Positions 43,011 through 52,196 of a stretch of 64,000 bases of DNA are shown here, one piece after another. Below the pieces are notes generated by a model. The model was not told the DNA's origin, did no database searches, and saw only the letters and a list, made by a program, of their open reading frames with translations. The stretch lies in assembly GCA_015059845.1 (NCBI GenBank), contig SUZR01000010.1, positions 51,387 through 115,386 on the forward strand, given 5' to 3'. Position numbers and translations under genes: made by a program. Position 1 is the first letter of the stretch, and each line of letters opens with the position of its first letter. The stretch is from Rikenellaceae bacterium. Its GTDB lineage: Bacteria; Bacteroidota; Bacteroidia; Bacteroidales; Rikenellaceae.

Positions 43011-43460
43011 ATGAAGAAAATACTTTTCTCTATTTTGATGCTTATTTGCATCTGTTCTTCGAGCAACATAGCTGCTCAAGACAATCAATCAGACCCCCGC
43101 AGTCAAACCGTAATGACCCTATCGAGCAACCTTTGGAAGTGGATGGCCGATAAAAACACCGACAAACTTGAAAATCTATTCCACGAGAATGCAATGTTTG
43201 TGCATATGGGTGGCGCCTGGGGCAAAAAGCAGGAGGTAGGAATCATCGGCGGCGGTATGATACATTACAAACACGCCGATATTAAAGATTCATCGGTACG
43301 TTTTGCTGACAACACTGCTGTAGTCCTCACTGATATGAATCTGTTGGCCGTAGTGGGAGGCAACGAGGTTACCAATCACTTTATGGTTACCGAAGTATAT
43401 GTACAAATCAATAATGAGTGGAAGCTCATTTCGCTATCATTCACAAAATTAAGCAGATAA
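43011..43460 (+). CDS. Exported NTF2-like (DUF4440) protein
   Basis: A 149-residue protein with a signal peptide (about 1-23, ending SSSNIAAQ) and a single NTF2-like alpha+beta cone (WKWMADKNTDKLENLFHENAMFVHMGG..., NHFMVTEVYVQINNEWKLISLSFTKL). The fold binds small ligands or catalyses simple reactions; the role here is unknown. One base separates its stop from the DUF418 start. Confidence 0.83.
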   Translation: MKKILFSILMLICICSSSNIAAQDNQSDPRSQTVMTLSSNLWKWMADKNTDKLENLFHENAMFVHMGGAWGKKQEVGIIGGGMIHYKHADIKDSSVRFADNTAVVLTDMNLLAVVGGNEVTNHFMVTEVYVQINNEWKLISLSFTKLSR

Positions 43461-43461
43461 T

Positions 43462-44703
43462 ATGACACAAAACAGTAATTCAACAACAGGCAATCGCATC
43501 ACGGTAATTGATGCCTTGCGTGGCTTCGCTCTGCTGGGTGTTATACTGGTACACTTTCAGCAGCGATACAGCAATTTCTCAATGGGACCTTTCAATGAGC
43601 ATACACCTATTCTATCACAGTTTGACAGTTCGATACAGTGGCTTACAAATAACGTATTGATGGGCCGATTTATCAATATCTTCGCCTTCCTGTTTGGTAT
43701 GAGTTTCTTCATCCAGATGGACCGCGCAGCAAAGAAAGGTATCGACTTCCGTGGTCGTTTCCTCTGGCGAATGGTTATCCTTTTCGTTATTGGTATTGTT
43801 GGCTCAGCATTCTATTCGGGCGATATTCTGTCGCTCTACGCAATATATGGCGTGGTATTGCTCTTGCTGAATCCTTGCAAGAATTGGATTCTCACCTGCT
43901 TGGCAGCGTTGATTCTTTTGGGTACGCCCAAACTCACCACCTACGCCTACGATAAGATTACCGCACCCGCCCCTACCGAGCAGATTAGTGAGGCACCTCA
44001 ATTCCCTCGTATGCCTGAGCGTAGAGAGCGTCCCGTTCTCGAAAAGCCCTCAATTATAAAGAGTTTCAAAAACAACCTTACAAGCGGAACGATGGTTAAG
44101 ATAAACTATCAATACCGAATGACTAATCGTGGTTATATCACATTGGCAATCTTTATCTTAGGCCTGATAGTTGGTCGTCTGCGTTTCTTTGAGACTGCGC
44201 ATCTGCATCGTAGTCGCAATATGGCCCTATTCGCACTGTTCATTGCAGGCACTATGATTGCCGGATGGATAGCAAAGGCCATTGCTCCCGAACCCGTGCC
44301 CGGTATGTGGTTTGCACCGCCCTCTGTGACATCAATTATGACTACGGCAATGAACGACATAAAGATGGTCTTCTCGTCTGCCGCCCTGCTTATGGCGTTT
44401 GTAATTCTCTACAACATTCCCGCTATTGGCAAGTGCCTCAACGCATTGGCTCCCTACGGCCGTATGGGCCTTACCAACTACGTATCGCAGAGCATAATCG
44501 GAGCTTGCCTGTTTGCAATGTGGGGCTTGGGTGCTACGTTTGGAGCTTGGGGCGCTACGGAACTTATGTTGTTAGGCTTGGTAATATACATCGTTCAAAT
44601 TATTGTCAGTACCGTTTGGTTGCGTTACTTCAAGTATGGCCCGCTGGAGTGGTTATGGCGTTCGGCCACTTATCTTAAATGGCAACCATTCATCAACAGA
44701 TAA
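43462..44703 (+). CDS. DUF418 family membrane protein
   Basis: A 413-residue polytopic inner-membrane protein of about ten hydrophobic segments. It has the YeiB/DUF418 start RITVIDALRGFALLGVILVH, the motif FSFLFGM-like FAFLFGMSFF, and the C-terminal PYGRMGLTNYVSQSII and YGPLEWLWRSATY. A proline/charge-rich loop around residue 175-200 is longer than I expect. Function unknown; acyltransferase-3-like membrane enzymes are distant relatives. Confidence 0.87.
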   Translation: MTQNSNSTTGNRITVIDALRGFALLGVILVHFQQRYSNFSMGPFNEHTPILSQFDSSIQWLTNNVLMGRFINIFAFLFGMSFFIQMDRAAKKGIDFRGRFLWRMVILFVIGIVGSAFYSGDILSLYAIYGVVLLLLNPCKNWILTCLAALILLGTPKLTTYAYDKITAPAPTEQISEAPQFPRMPERRERPVLEKPSIIKSFKNNLTSGTMVKINYQYRMTNRGYITLAIFILGLIVGRLRFFETAHLHRSRNMALFALFIAGTMIAGWIAKAIAPEPVPGMWFAPPSVTSIMTTAMNDIKMVFSSAALLMAFVILYNIPAIGKCLNALAPYGRMGLTNYVSQSIIGACLFAMWGLGATFGAWGATELMLLGLVIYIVQIIVSTVWLRYFKYGPLEWLWRSATYLKWQPFINR

Positions 44704-44709
44704 TAGATA

Positions 44710-44745
44710 AGCGGGATACTGATATCAGGTATCTCGCTTTTTTCG
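44710..44745 (+). terminator. Rho-independent terminator
   Basis: AAGCGGGATAC pairs with GTATCTCGCTT (one G-U), with a loop that is itself self-complementary (TGATATCA) and a T-run after it. Confidence 0.78.
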
Positions 44746-44752
44746 TTTTTTA

Positions 44753-44784
44753 TTTGGTATGGTAATAAAAAATATCTATTTTTG
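44753..44784 (+). promoter_or_regulatory. Promoter for the GH109-like gene
   Basis: TTTG at 44753-44756, 20 bp, TATTTTTG at 44777-44784, leaving a leader of about 60 nt. Confidence 0.65.
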
Positions 44785-44848
44785 GGGTAGATATTGCACC
44801 TTAAATGTGTTAATAAAACGAATATCAAATAAAATAACCTAAATTAAG

Positions 44849-46270
44849 ATGAAACTCAATCGTTTATTTGTTTTCTGCGCTGCACTCCTGATGGGTGTTA
44901 TGTTGCAGAGTTGCTGTGGTGGCGATACTTGTGCTATCGCAGGTGATAATTACAAATTGCAAGATGGTATGATTGTCTTTGACGAGCCTGCACGCGCAGC
45001 TGGTCAGCAGTCAATGCTCGGCTTTGCCGCCGACCCCATTCCTGTTGTACGCGTAGGATTCGTGGGCTTGGGTATGCGCGGACCGGGTGCCGTACAGCGT
45101 TTCACTCACCTTGAGGGTGTTGAGATTAAGGGCTTGTGTGACCTGGAGCAGAGCAATGTTGACAAGTGCCAGACAATTCTCGAGAAGGCTAATCTTCCCA
45201 AAGCAGAGGGTTATGTAGGTCCTGAGGCTTACAAGCAGCTCTGCGAGCGCGATGATATCGACCTTATCTACATCGCAACCGACTGGATTCACCACACCCC
45301 CATCGCTGTATATGCTATGGAGCACGGCAAGCACGTGGCTATCGAGGTGCCCGCAGCAACATCTTTGGAGGAGTGCTGGCAGCTGGTTGACACATCGGAG
45401 CGCACACGCCGTCACTGTATGATGCTTGAGAACTGCGTTTACGACTTTTTCGAGCTCACCTGCCTCAATATGGCACAGCAGGGTTTGTTCGGCGAGATTC
45501 TTCACGCCGAGGGTGCTTACATCCACAACCTCTCTGATTTCTGGGATGACTACCACAACAACTGGCGTTTGGACTTCAACCAGAAGAATCGTGGTGATGT
45601 GTACGCGACACACGGCTTTGGCCCCGTATGTCAGGCTTTGAATATCCACCGCGGTAACAAGCTCAACTACCTGGTATGTATGGATACTAAGTCTGTTGTA
45701 GGTTTGGAGAAGGCTAAGGCAAAGATGGGCTCTACAGAGTTTGCCAATGGCGACCACACCAACACGCTTATCAAGACCGAGCTTGGTCAGACTATCGAGC
45801 TTCAGCACAATGTTTACACTCCGCGTCCTTACAACCGTCTTTATCAGTTGACAGGTACAAAGGGTTTTGCAAATAAGTATCCGATGACAGGCTTTACGTT
45901 TATGCCCGGTCAGGTGCCCGACAACGTTCTGCCGAAGGATGCCAAGATTAATCCTCACGGATTTGTCTCTAAGGAGATAAAGGACGCTGTACTTGAGGCT
46001 TACAAGCACCCCATCCACCAGGAGATTGAGGAGAAGGCTAAGCAGGTAGGTGGTCACGGCGGTATGGACTTCGTTATGGACTACCGTTTGGTTTACTGCT
46101 TGCAGAATGGTCTTCCTTTGGACCAGGATGTATATGATGCAGCCGAGTGGTCTTGCATTGGCGAGCTCTCAGCTACATCGGCTAAGCACAACAGTATGCC
46201 CGTAGCTGTTCCCGACTTTACTCGTGGCGAGTGGAACAAGTTGCAGGGCGTGAAGTTCTATACGAAGTAA
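44849..46270 (+). CDS. Gfo/Idh/MocA lipoprotein, GH109-like glycosidase
   Basis: A 473-residue NAD-dependent Rossmann protein with a lipoprotein signal (Cys22 in LQSC). The dinucleotide site is GFVGLGMRG (70-78), followed by YIATDWIHHTPIAVYAMEHG, HVAIEVPAA (EVP in place of EKP) and GEILHAEGAYIHNL. These match GH109, whose tested members are alpha-N-acetylgalactosaminidases acting through NAD oxidation. An outer-membrane-linked glycan role is likely, but substrate assignment is by family only. Single gene with promoter and terminator. Confidence 0.83.
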   Translation: MKLNRLFVFCAALLMGVMLQSCCGGDTCAIAGDNYKLQDGMIVFDEPARAAGQQSMLGFAADPIPVVRVGFVGLGMRGPGAVQRFTHLEGVEIKGLCDLEQSNVDKCQTILEKANLPKAEGYVGPEAYKQLCERDDIDLIYIATDWIHHTPIAVYAMEHGKHVAIEVPAATSLEECWQLVDTSERTRRHCMMLENCVYDFFELTCLNMAQQGLFGEILHAEGAYIHNLSDFWDDYHNNWRLDFNQKNRGDVYATHGFGPVCQALNIHRGNKLNYLVCMDTKSVVGLEKAKAKMGSTEFANGDHTNTLIKTELGQTIELQHNVYTPRPYNRLYQLTGTKGFANKYPMTGFTFMPGQVPDNVLPKDAKINPHGFVSKEIKDAVLEAYKHPIHQEIEEKAKQVGGHGGMDFVMDYRLVYCLQNGLPLDQDVYDAAEWSCIGELSATSAKHNSMPVAVPDFTRGEWNKLQGVKFYTK

Positions 46271-46281
46271 AAAGGAATTTT

Positions 46282-46335
46282 CATTAAATAAAAAGTAGGT
46301 TGCTAGATTCTTAGTAACCTACTTTTTATTTAATG
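46282..46335. terminator. Bidirectional terminator with 20-bp perfect stem
   Basis: 46282-46301 is fully complementary to 46316-46335. A-rich and T-rich arms suit both directions. The right arm overlaps the last codons of the minus-strand ORF ending at 46319. Confidence 0.85.
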
Positions 46336-46747
46336 GCATTGACAGCACATCCGCACTCTGCGCAGCCTCGGGATATGGCTCGTATGGGTTTGGCTGCCCC
46401 GTGGAGAAGGTTATGCCCCACACCGTTATCGAGCGACGATAAACACTCCAATATGGAATCTTATAATCGAGCTTTACAGGAGCATATTGCTCGTGCTGGG
46501 GCGAGCTATAAATATCTCTGTCGTGAATATGCTTCAAGCCATCCTGCCAGCGAAACATCGAATCCGCGAAGGCGGGATTAGCAGGGAAATATGGCACAGA
46601 ATCAATCTCATACCACAACGTATCGCCACTGCGCCATTGTCGTGGTTGCTGCGCCACAGCCACGGGATTATCGCATTGCCAGAAATATAGAGCAGCAAAG
46701 AGTATTACAACAGAAACAACTACAATAAAATACCTCACAAATCGCAA
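46319..46747 (-). CDS. Hypothetical single-span membrane or exported protein
   Basis: A 142-residue protein of no recognised family. The N-terminus has a strong hydrophobic segment (RYFIVVVSVVILFAALYFWQC), followed by a Trp/Tyr/Pro-rich soluble part (WRSGDTLWYEIDSVPYFPAN, YKIPYWSVYRRSITVW) and a Pro-rich end. It starts 3 bp after recO and is probably its co-transcribed neighbour. The C-terminal Leu-Asn-Lys-Lys codons lie in the terminator stem. Confidence 0.68.
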   Translation of the reverse strand: MRFVRYFIVVVSVVILFAALYFWQCDNPVAVAQQPRQWRSGDTLWYEIDSVPYFPANPAFADSMFRWQDGLKHIHDRDIYSSPQHEQYAPVKLDYKIPYWSVYRRSITVWGITFSTGQPNPYEPYPEAAQSADVLSMPLNKK

Positions 46748-46750
46748 TCC

Positions 46751-47473
46751 TTAAAAAACCTCCTGCAATATACGTATCGATTGCACGGAGTGGATTGTAT
46801 CGAGATGATAGGCGTAATAAGCCAACAGGGCGTCCAGGAAATCTACTCTCTGATGACGATTCAGGCCCACCTCAGCCAGGTAACGCACATCACACTCCAG
46901 CATATCGCGGAGAATGAGTGCATTTTGCTGTGACATACGGTGTTCGCGTGGTGGACACGAGGTGGTAAAATGCCCCTCGGCAATATCAAACCACGCATCG
47001 GGCATATACTCATTGCCGGGCGAGAAACCCAAGAAACGGCACAGATTTGACAAAAACCATAGGTGGAAATTCGCCACTCCCTCGGTAGCCGCATCCAACG
47101 CCTCAACCGAGCCCCACACGAAATCGAACAACATCTCATTCGCCTCACTCTCCTTGACAAGGCGGTGCAAAACCTCTGCCATAAAGAGCGCTATGGTCGA
47201 TTTTTTCACATCGAAGGGAGTAGATTGCAGGACAACACCCGAGTGTACCTCACCAAAGCGGTGCAACTCCATCTTTGCCGACTCCAGACCCTCAAACTCC
47301 AGGGCGAACATCGGCTGGAAGAGTGCCATCTTTGAGCCGCGGGCACGCGAGCCTACGCCCTGCACAATATAGCTCTGGCGACCGTGCGATGAGGTTAGAA
47401 GCTGTACAATAAGCCCCCTATCACCATATTTTACGGTGTTAAGCACCACGCCACGCGCGGTATAACGCTTCAT
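46751..47473 (-). CDS. recO: DNA repair protein RecO
   Basis: Assists RecR and RecF in loading RecA at gaps. The 240-residue protein begins with the OB-fold MKRYTARGVVLNTVKYGDRG and has the RecO helical part (MAEVLHRLVKESEANEMLFDF). The usual C-terminal zinc-finger cysteines are not apparent, as in many Bacteroidota. Met at 47473 fits family N-termini; a second ATG at 47488, 3 bp after the ispG stop, would add five residues. Confidence 0.9.
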   Translation of the reverse strand: MKRYTARGVVLNTVKYGDRGLIVQLLTSSHGRQSYIVQGVGSRARGSKMALFQPMFALEFEGLESAKMELHRFGEVHSGVVLQSTPFDVKKSTIALFMAEVLHRLVKESEANEMLFDFVWGSVEALDAATEGVANFHLWFLSNLCRFLGFSPGNEYMPDAWFDIAEGHFTTSCPPREHRMSQQNALILRDMLECDVRYLAEVGLNRHQRVDFLDALLAYYAYHLDTIHSVQSIRILQEVF

Positions 47474-47491
47474 CGCAACGCCTGCCATACC

Positions 47492-48976
47492 CTACTCGGC
47501 ATCCTGCCAATCGCCGTTGGCCTTGATAAGTTCAATGAGGTGGTCGATAGCCTCTTCCTGAGGGATATTCTTTTCAACAATCTCTCGGCCCTTATAGAGG
47601 GTAATGCGGCCAGCGGCAGCTCCCACATAACCATAATCAGCATCGGCCATCTCACCTGGGCCATTTACGATGCAGCCCATAATGCCAATCTTTAGATTCT
47701 TGAGATGCGAGGTGCGGCTCTTTATATCGGCCAATGTCTTCTCTATATCGTACAACGTACGGCCACAGCTCGGGCAGGCGATATACTCCGTATGTGAGAA
47801 ACGCACACGCGCCGCCTGCAAAATCATAAGCTCAATGTCGCGTATCTGCTCGGCCGCAATGTGTGGAGCATCTACCCATATACCATCGGCCAAGCCATCG
47901 AGGAATAGAACACCCAAATCGGCCGCAGCCTTAACGGCAACCGTCTCAGCGTCCACATCATCGTAACGGCACTTCACAACAACGGGTGTCGCATTATTCA
48001 TATTAAGGATTGCAGCACGCAGCTCAGCCGTAGGATTCTTGCTCGTGGATTCTATTACCTGAAACTCATCGGTCAGCTCGTCGTGCGTAACGGGAATCAG
48101 CACATTACTACGACGAACATACTCCGTAGGATGATAATTTTCTGTATGGAGAACTTCAAACTTACCCTCACGCGACTGATAGTAATCAACCAACATCTGC
48201 GCTACTGGTACCTCATTCTCTGGTGCCTCGGTGAGCGACACGCGAATTGTATCGCCAATACCATCGGCAAGCAGCGCACCGATACCTACGGCACTCTTTA
48301 TGCGGCCCTCAATTCCGTTGCCTGCCTCCGTAACGCCGAGGTGTACGGGGTATGTCATACCCTCTTTATCCATAGCCTCCACCAGCAGACGGTAGGCCTG
48401 CACCATAACGCGCGTATTGCTCGACTTCATCGAAACGACAACCTGGTCGAAATTCTCCTTGCGGCAGACGCGCAAAAACTCCATCGCCGAGACAACCATA
48501 CCCTCGGGAGTATCGCCCCACTCATCGAAGATTCGTTTCGCCAGCGAGCCGTGATTCACTCCGATACGCAGCGCTACACCTCGCTCACGACACTGCGCAA
48601 TCAACGCCTCCAACTCGCCATTCGAGGTGCGGTAGTTACCCGGGTTGATACGCACCTTATCCACATATCGCGCAGCAATCGAGGCCACCTCAGGCACAAA
48701 GTGAATATCTGCCACAATAGCCGTAGAGTAACCATCCTCTCGCAACTGTGCCACGATATTTTCAAGATTCTCACCCTCCTTGCGGCCCTGAGCCGTAAGA
48801 CGCACGATACCTGCACCCGCATCGGCTATGCGCTTGGTCTGCGCCACACTCGATGCCGTGTCAGCCGTAGGGGTATTAGTCATTGATTGTACCGCTATGG
48901 GGTAATTTGAGCCTATTTTTACATTGCCAATGCGCACCTCGTGTGCCTGTCGGCGTGAATACTCCGAAAGATTCAT
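47492..48976 (-). CDS. ispG: 4-hydroxy-3-methylbut-2-enyl diphosphate synthase, shortened long form
   Basis: The penultimate enzyme of the MEP pathway, an iron-sulfur reductase. It has the TIM-barrel half (YPIAVQSMTNTPTADT; GIGDTIRVSLTEAP) and the C-terminal cluster domain with Cys401, Cys404, Cys435 and Glu442 (IACPSCGRTLYD; CIVNGPGEM). Length is 494 residues: longer than E. coli IspG (372) but shorter than the usual three-domain Bacteroidota/plant form of over 600. The extra segment is about residues 265-390. It leads the ispG-recO operon. Confidence 0.94.
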   Translation of the reverse strand: MNLSEYSRRQAHEVRIGNVKIGSNYPIAVQSMTNTPTADTASSVAQTKRIADAGAGIVRLTAQGRKEGENLENIVAQLREDGYSTAIVADIHFVPEVASIAARYVDKVRINPGNYRTSNGELEALIAQCRERGVALRIGVNHGSLAKRIFDEWGDTPEGMVVSAMEFLRVCRKENFDQVVVSMKSSNTRVMVQAYRLLVEAMDKEGMTYPVHLGVTEAGNGIEGRIKSAVGIGALLADGIGDTIRVSLTEAPENEVPVAQMLVDYYQSREGKFEVLHTENYHPTEYVRRSNVLIPVTHDELTDEFQVIESTSKNPTAELRAAILNMNNATPVVVKCRYDDVDAETVAVKAAADLGVLFLDGLADGIWVDAPHIAAEQIRDIELMILQAARVRFSHTEYIACPSCGRTLYDIEKTLADIKSRTSHLKNLKIGIMGCIVNGPGEMADADYGYVGAAAGRITLYKGREIVEKNIPQEEAIDHLIELIKANGDWQDAE

Positions 48977-49013
48977 AACACATATTTTGCGACCCGCAGG
49001 TCATAATTATATG

Positions 49014-49021
49014 CAAAGATA
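49014..49021 (-). promoter_or_regulatory. Promoter -7 box for ispG-recO
   Basis: TATCTTTG on the minus strand, 37 bp before the ispG start; the -33 is not evident. Confidence 0.5.
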
Positions 49022-49097
49022 ACGATTCGCAGTCAGATTATCGGCCTAAATTGTAAATTATTTGCGCCTTGACGGAAAGTATATCTCAAAAATACAC

Positions 49098-49105
49098 TAT
49101 CTTTA
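49098..49105 (+). promoter_or_regulatory. Possible promoter -7 box for the GH125 gene
   Basis: TATCTTTA, one mismatch to TAnnTTTG, 31 bp before the ATG at 49137. Confidence 0.35.
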
Positions 49106-49136
49106 CAACCATAAAAATCATTATAATCCAAACAAT

Positions 49137-50657
49137 ATGAAACTTACACGTTTTTACACATTTATTTTTGCATCTTTGGCAATAGCCTCTACGGCTTGTT
49201 CACAGGGCGAGAAGTGCGACAAGGAGTGCAGCAGTTGCACCGAGCACACCGTAATGATGGCTGACTACTCACACGTAGCACCTGCCCCCGCACCTATGCA
49301 GGATGGCAAGTACGTATGCCAGCGTCCCGCCGAGGGCGACCGCCTCTTCACATCGAAGGCTATCGAGGCTGAGATTGCAAAGGTGCAGCAGCTATTGACC
49401 AACCCCCGCCTGGCGTGGATGTTCTCAAACTGCTTCCCCAACACATTGGACACCACCGTTCACTACCGCAAGGATAAAGACGGCAAGGATGACACATTTG
49501 TATATACGGGTGATATTCACGCTATGTGGTTGCGCGATTCGGGTGCGCAGGTGTGGCCCTATGTTCAGTTTGCTAATGACGATGCCGAGCTGAAGGCTAT
49601 GCTGGCAGGTGTTATCAATCGTCAGTTCAAGTCAATCAACATCGACCCCTATGCCAACGCATTCAACGATGGTCCCGTAGGTGGTAGCTGGCAGTCTGAC
49701 AGAACTGAGATGAAGCTCGAGTTGCACGAGCGTAAGTACGAGATTGACTCATTGTGCTACCCCATCCGTTTGGCATACTACTACTGGATGGTTACGGGCG
49801 ATACATCTATCTTCGGCGAGGAGTGGTTGCAGGCTATTGCAAATGTACTCAAGACCTTCAAGGAGCAGCAGCGTAAGGATGGCGTAGGCCCCTACTACTT
49901 CGAGCGCGTTACGAATCGTCAGTTCGATACACTTTCAAACGATGGCTTGGGTGCTCCCGTAAATCCCGTAGGCTTGATTGTATCTTCATTCCGTCCCTCG
50001 GATGATGCTACTGTTTTGCAGTTCCTCGTTCCCTCAAACTTCTTCGCAGTATCTGTATTGAACAAGGCTGCCGAGATTCTTACAAAGGTTAACAAGAACG
50101 AGACGTTGGCTAAGGAGTGTACCGCATTGGCTGAGGAGGTTAGCGCAGCACTTGAGAAGTATGCTGTTTACAACCACCCCGAGTTTGGTGAGATTTACGC
50201 ATTCGAGGTTGACGGCTTCGGCAACTACTACTGTATGGACGATGCAAACGTACCGAGCCTCTTGGCTATGAAGTACTTGAATCCTGAGGTTATTGACGAG
50301 CAGATTTATGCCAACACACGCCGCTTCGTATGGAGCGAGAGCAACCCCTACTTCTTCCGCGGCAAGGCTGGCGAGGGTATCGGTGGCCCGCACATCGGCT
50401 ACGATATGGCTTGGCCTATGAGTATTATGATGAAGGCCTTCACAAGCGAGAACGAGGCTGAGATTAAGGAGTGCATCGAGCTTCTGATGCGCACCGATGC
50501 AGGTACAGGCTTTATGCACGAGTCATTCCACGTAGATGACCCGATGAAGTTTACCCGTAAGTGGTTTGCTTGGCAGAACACTCTCTTCGGCGAGCTTATC
50601 GTTAAGCAGATTAAGGATGGACGAGTTGATATGCTGAACTCTATTGAGATTAAGTAA
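49137..50657 (+). CDS. GH125 exo-alpha-mannosidase-like lipoprotein
   Basis: A 506-residue lipoprotein (lipobox STAC, Cys21) of glycoside hydrolase family 125, whose tested members remove terminal alpha-1,6-linked mannose by inversion. Motifs: HAMWLRDSGAQVWPYV, GPVGGSWQSDRTEMKLELHE, DSLCYPIRLAYYYW and DDANVPSLLAMKYL. It would trim N-glycan or fungal mannan fragments at the cell envelope. ATG 49137 is preferred over an upstream in-frame start that would put 25 extra residues before the signal peptide. Confidence 0.9.
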   Translation: MKLTRFYTFIFASLAIASTACSQGEKCDKECSSCTEHTVMMADYSHVAPAPAPMQDGKYVCQRPAEGDRLFTSKAIEAEIAKVQQLLTNPRLAWMFSNCFPNTLDTTVHYRKDKDGKDDTFVYTGDIHAMWLRDSGAQVWPYVQFANDDAELKAMLAGVINRQFKSINIDPYANAFNDGPVGGSWQSDRTEMKLELHERKYEIDSLCYPIRLAYYYWMVTGDTSIFGEEWLQAIANVLKTFKEQQRKDGVGPYYFERVTNRQFDTLSNDGLGAPVNPVGLIVSSFRPSDDATVLQFLVPSNFFAVSVLNKAAEILTKVNKNETLAKECTALAEEVSAALEKYAVYNHPEFGEIYAFEVDGFGNYYCMDDANVPSLLAMKYLNPEVIDEQIYANTRRFVWSESNPYFFRGKAGEGIGGPHIGYDMAWPMSIMMKAFTSENEAEIKECIELLMRTDAGTGFMHESFHVDDPMKFTRKWFAWQNTLFGELIVKQIKDGRVDMLNSIEIK

Positions 50658-50676
50658 TCACTCCCAGCAAAGTAAT

Positions 50677-50711
50677 AAGGCTGTCAACCTCTTGTTGACA
50701 GCCTTTATTTA
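50677..50711. terminator. Terminator between convergent GH125 and desulfidase-like genes
   Basis: 12-bp stem AAGGCTGTCAAC/GTTGACAGCCTT (50677-50688, 50694-50705), 5-nt loop, T-rich tail on the plus strand. Confidence 0.85.
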
Positions 50712-50729
50712 TTGTATAACAAGAGCTAT

Positions 50730-52016
50730 TTAGCACTTTCCAGTCATAATATTTAGGATAAGGCCATCAGTCTCGTTCATACCCTCGCGGCCGATGGTTG
50801 TAAGGTTACGAATCGAGCGGTCAACATCCTCATCGATGATTCCCTCCAACTTCGATACGCAACGATGTTCCATAGCCATCATTGCCGACAAAACAGCCGT
50901 AGATACTCCGCTGGCAAGTTTCAGCGCACAACTCGGCTTCGCACCATCGCAAATCATACCCGTGAGGTTGGCAATCATATTCTTAACGGCCATAGCGACC
51001 TCCTCATAACCGCCACCCATCAAATAGGTTATACCACAACTTGAGCCCGACGCCGCCACAACGCAACCGCACAAGGCTGACAGACGACCAAGGCTCTGCT
51101 TGATATATATTACGGTCAGATGACTCAATGTCAACGCGCGTACCATCTGCTCGTGCGTTGCACCGCACTCCTCGCCATACACTACAACGGGCAACGTAGC
51201 TGTAATTCCCTGATTACCACTACCCGAGTTACTCATCACGGGCACCATAGCACCACCCATACGTGCATCGCACGCCGAGGCAGTGTATGAAAGTATTCTC
51301 GTAAAGATACTATCGCCCAGCACCTTCAGTTCTCGCTCTCCACGCAGAGTCTTTCCCAATGAGTGGCCATAATCGTTACCAAAAGCACTCTCAGCCGCAG
51401 CCTTATTCAGGCGTTTAGACTCCATAATAAACTCAATCTCCTCCAAAGGAGCCGTCATCGCAAAGTCGTAAACACGATGCAGGCTGAGCTGTACATCGTC
51501 AGCACTCTCACCCTCGGCAGTAGCTGTTCGGCAATCCTGCAACACCTCATCATCACGCTGAAGATATACAAACGAAGTATGTCCGCCCGCGATAATAGCT
51601 ACAGCACGATGCTCGGCTGCCACAGCCTCCACCTCAATATAGAGCTTCTCGGTGATACCCTCCTTCAAATCGATAGAGATACGCTGCTCATCAATATATT
51701 GTTTTCCAGCCTCCACAGCATCAGCGTCGGCATCCTTCAACACCTCCAAGCCATACTCCGAGCGACCGATAATAGCTCCCAAAGCAATAGCAATAGGCAA
51801 ACCAATCATTCCCGTACCAGGGATACCTACACCCATTGCATTCTTCAGAATATTTGCACTCAATCGCACCGTAATCTTCTCGGGCTTTACACCCAGCAGC
51901 TCCGTAGCGCGAGCAACACACAACGATACAGCCACAGGCTCGGTACAGCCAATGGCAGGAATTACCTCTCGTTTAATAAGGGCCACGATGGCCTCACGTT
52001 CCGCAGTAGAAAACAT
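50730..52016 (-). CDS. L-cysteine desulfidase / UPF0597 (CyuA-YhaM) family protein
   Basis: A 428-residue cytoplasmic iron-sulfur lyase of the serine-dehydratase-alpha-like family; characterised members release sulfide and pyruvate from L-cysteine. Cluster- and substrate-type motifs: AIGCTEPVAVSL near the start, SNSGSGNQGITATLPV, ASGSSCGITYLMGG and ICDGAKPSCALKLASG. A GTG at 52043 opens the frame earlier but coincides with the -7 box, so ATG 52016 is the real start. It has its own promoter and terminator. Confidence 0.87.
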   Translation of the reverse strand: MFSTAEREAIVALIKREVIPAIGCTEPVAVSLCVARATELLGVKPEKITVRLSANILKNAMGVGIPGTGMIGLPIAIALGAIIGRSEYGLEVLKDADADAVEAGKQYIDEQRISIDLKEGITEKLYIEVEAVAAEHRAVAIIAGGHTSFVYLQRDDEVLQDCRTATAEGESADDVQLSLHRVYDFAMTAPLEEIEFIMESKRLNKAAAESAFGNDYGHSLGKTLRGERELKVLGDSIFTRILSYTASACDARMGGAMVPVMSNSGSGNQGITATLPVVVYGEECGATHEQMVRALTLSHLTVIYIKQSLGRLSALCGCVVAASGSSCGITYLMGGGYEEVAMAVKNMIANLTGMICDGAKPSCALKLASGVSTAVLSAMMAMEHRCVSKLEGIIDEDVDRSIRNLTTIGREGMNETDGLILNIMTGKC

Positions 52017-52042
52017 AGTCTGTTCTGGTTTCCAAATTTTCA

Positions 52043-52073
52043 CAAAAATAGTATTTGTCTGCGATTATAACAA
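52043..52073 (-). promoter_or_regulatory. Promoter for the desulfidase-like gene
   Basis: Minus strand TTG (52071-52073), 20 bp, TATTTTTG (52043-52050). It decides the start codon: transcription would begin downstream of the GTG at 52043. Confidence 0.65.
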
Positions 52074-52106
52074 TTTTAGGTCGCAAAAATTTCAAAATGG
52101 AGAACT

Positions 52107-52137
52107 AAAAAAGGGATGCATCCGTGAAATGCATCCC
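52107..52137 (-). terminator. Terminator after the acyl-activating enzyme gene
   Basis: 9-bp stem GGGATGCAT/ATGCATCCC (52113-52121, 52129-52137); the T-run is on the minus strand. Confidence 0.8.
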
Positions 52138-52196
52138 AACCTCCAAAATAACTATATGCTACAATAATTATTGGAATCAATCTTATTTGTTATTGT

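Noticed and set aside
45011..46057. A 348-codon minus-strand ORF
   Set aside because: It is antisense to the GH109-like gene and has no recognisable motif; the opposite frame carries a complete NAD-binding family signature.
48083..48886. A 267-codon plus-strand ORF
   Set aside because: Antisense shadow of ispG, which has all iron-sulfur ligands; the ORF product is Thr/Arg/His-rich without domain.
51363..52070. A 235-codon plus-strand ORF, and a second overlapping one at 51652-52167
   Set aside because: Both are antisense to the desulfidase-like gene and cross its promoter.
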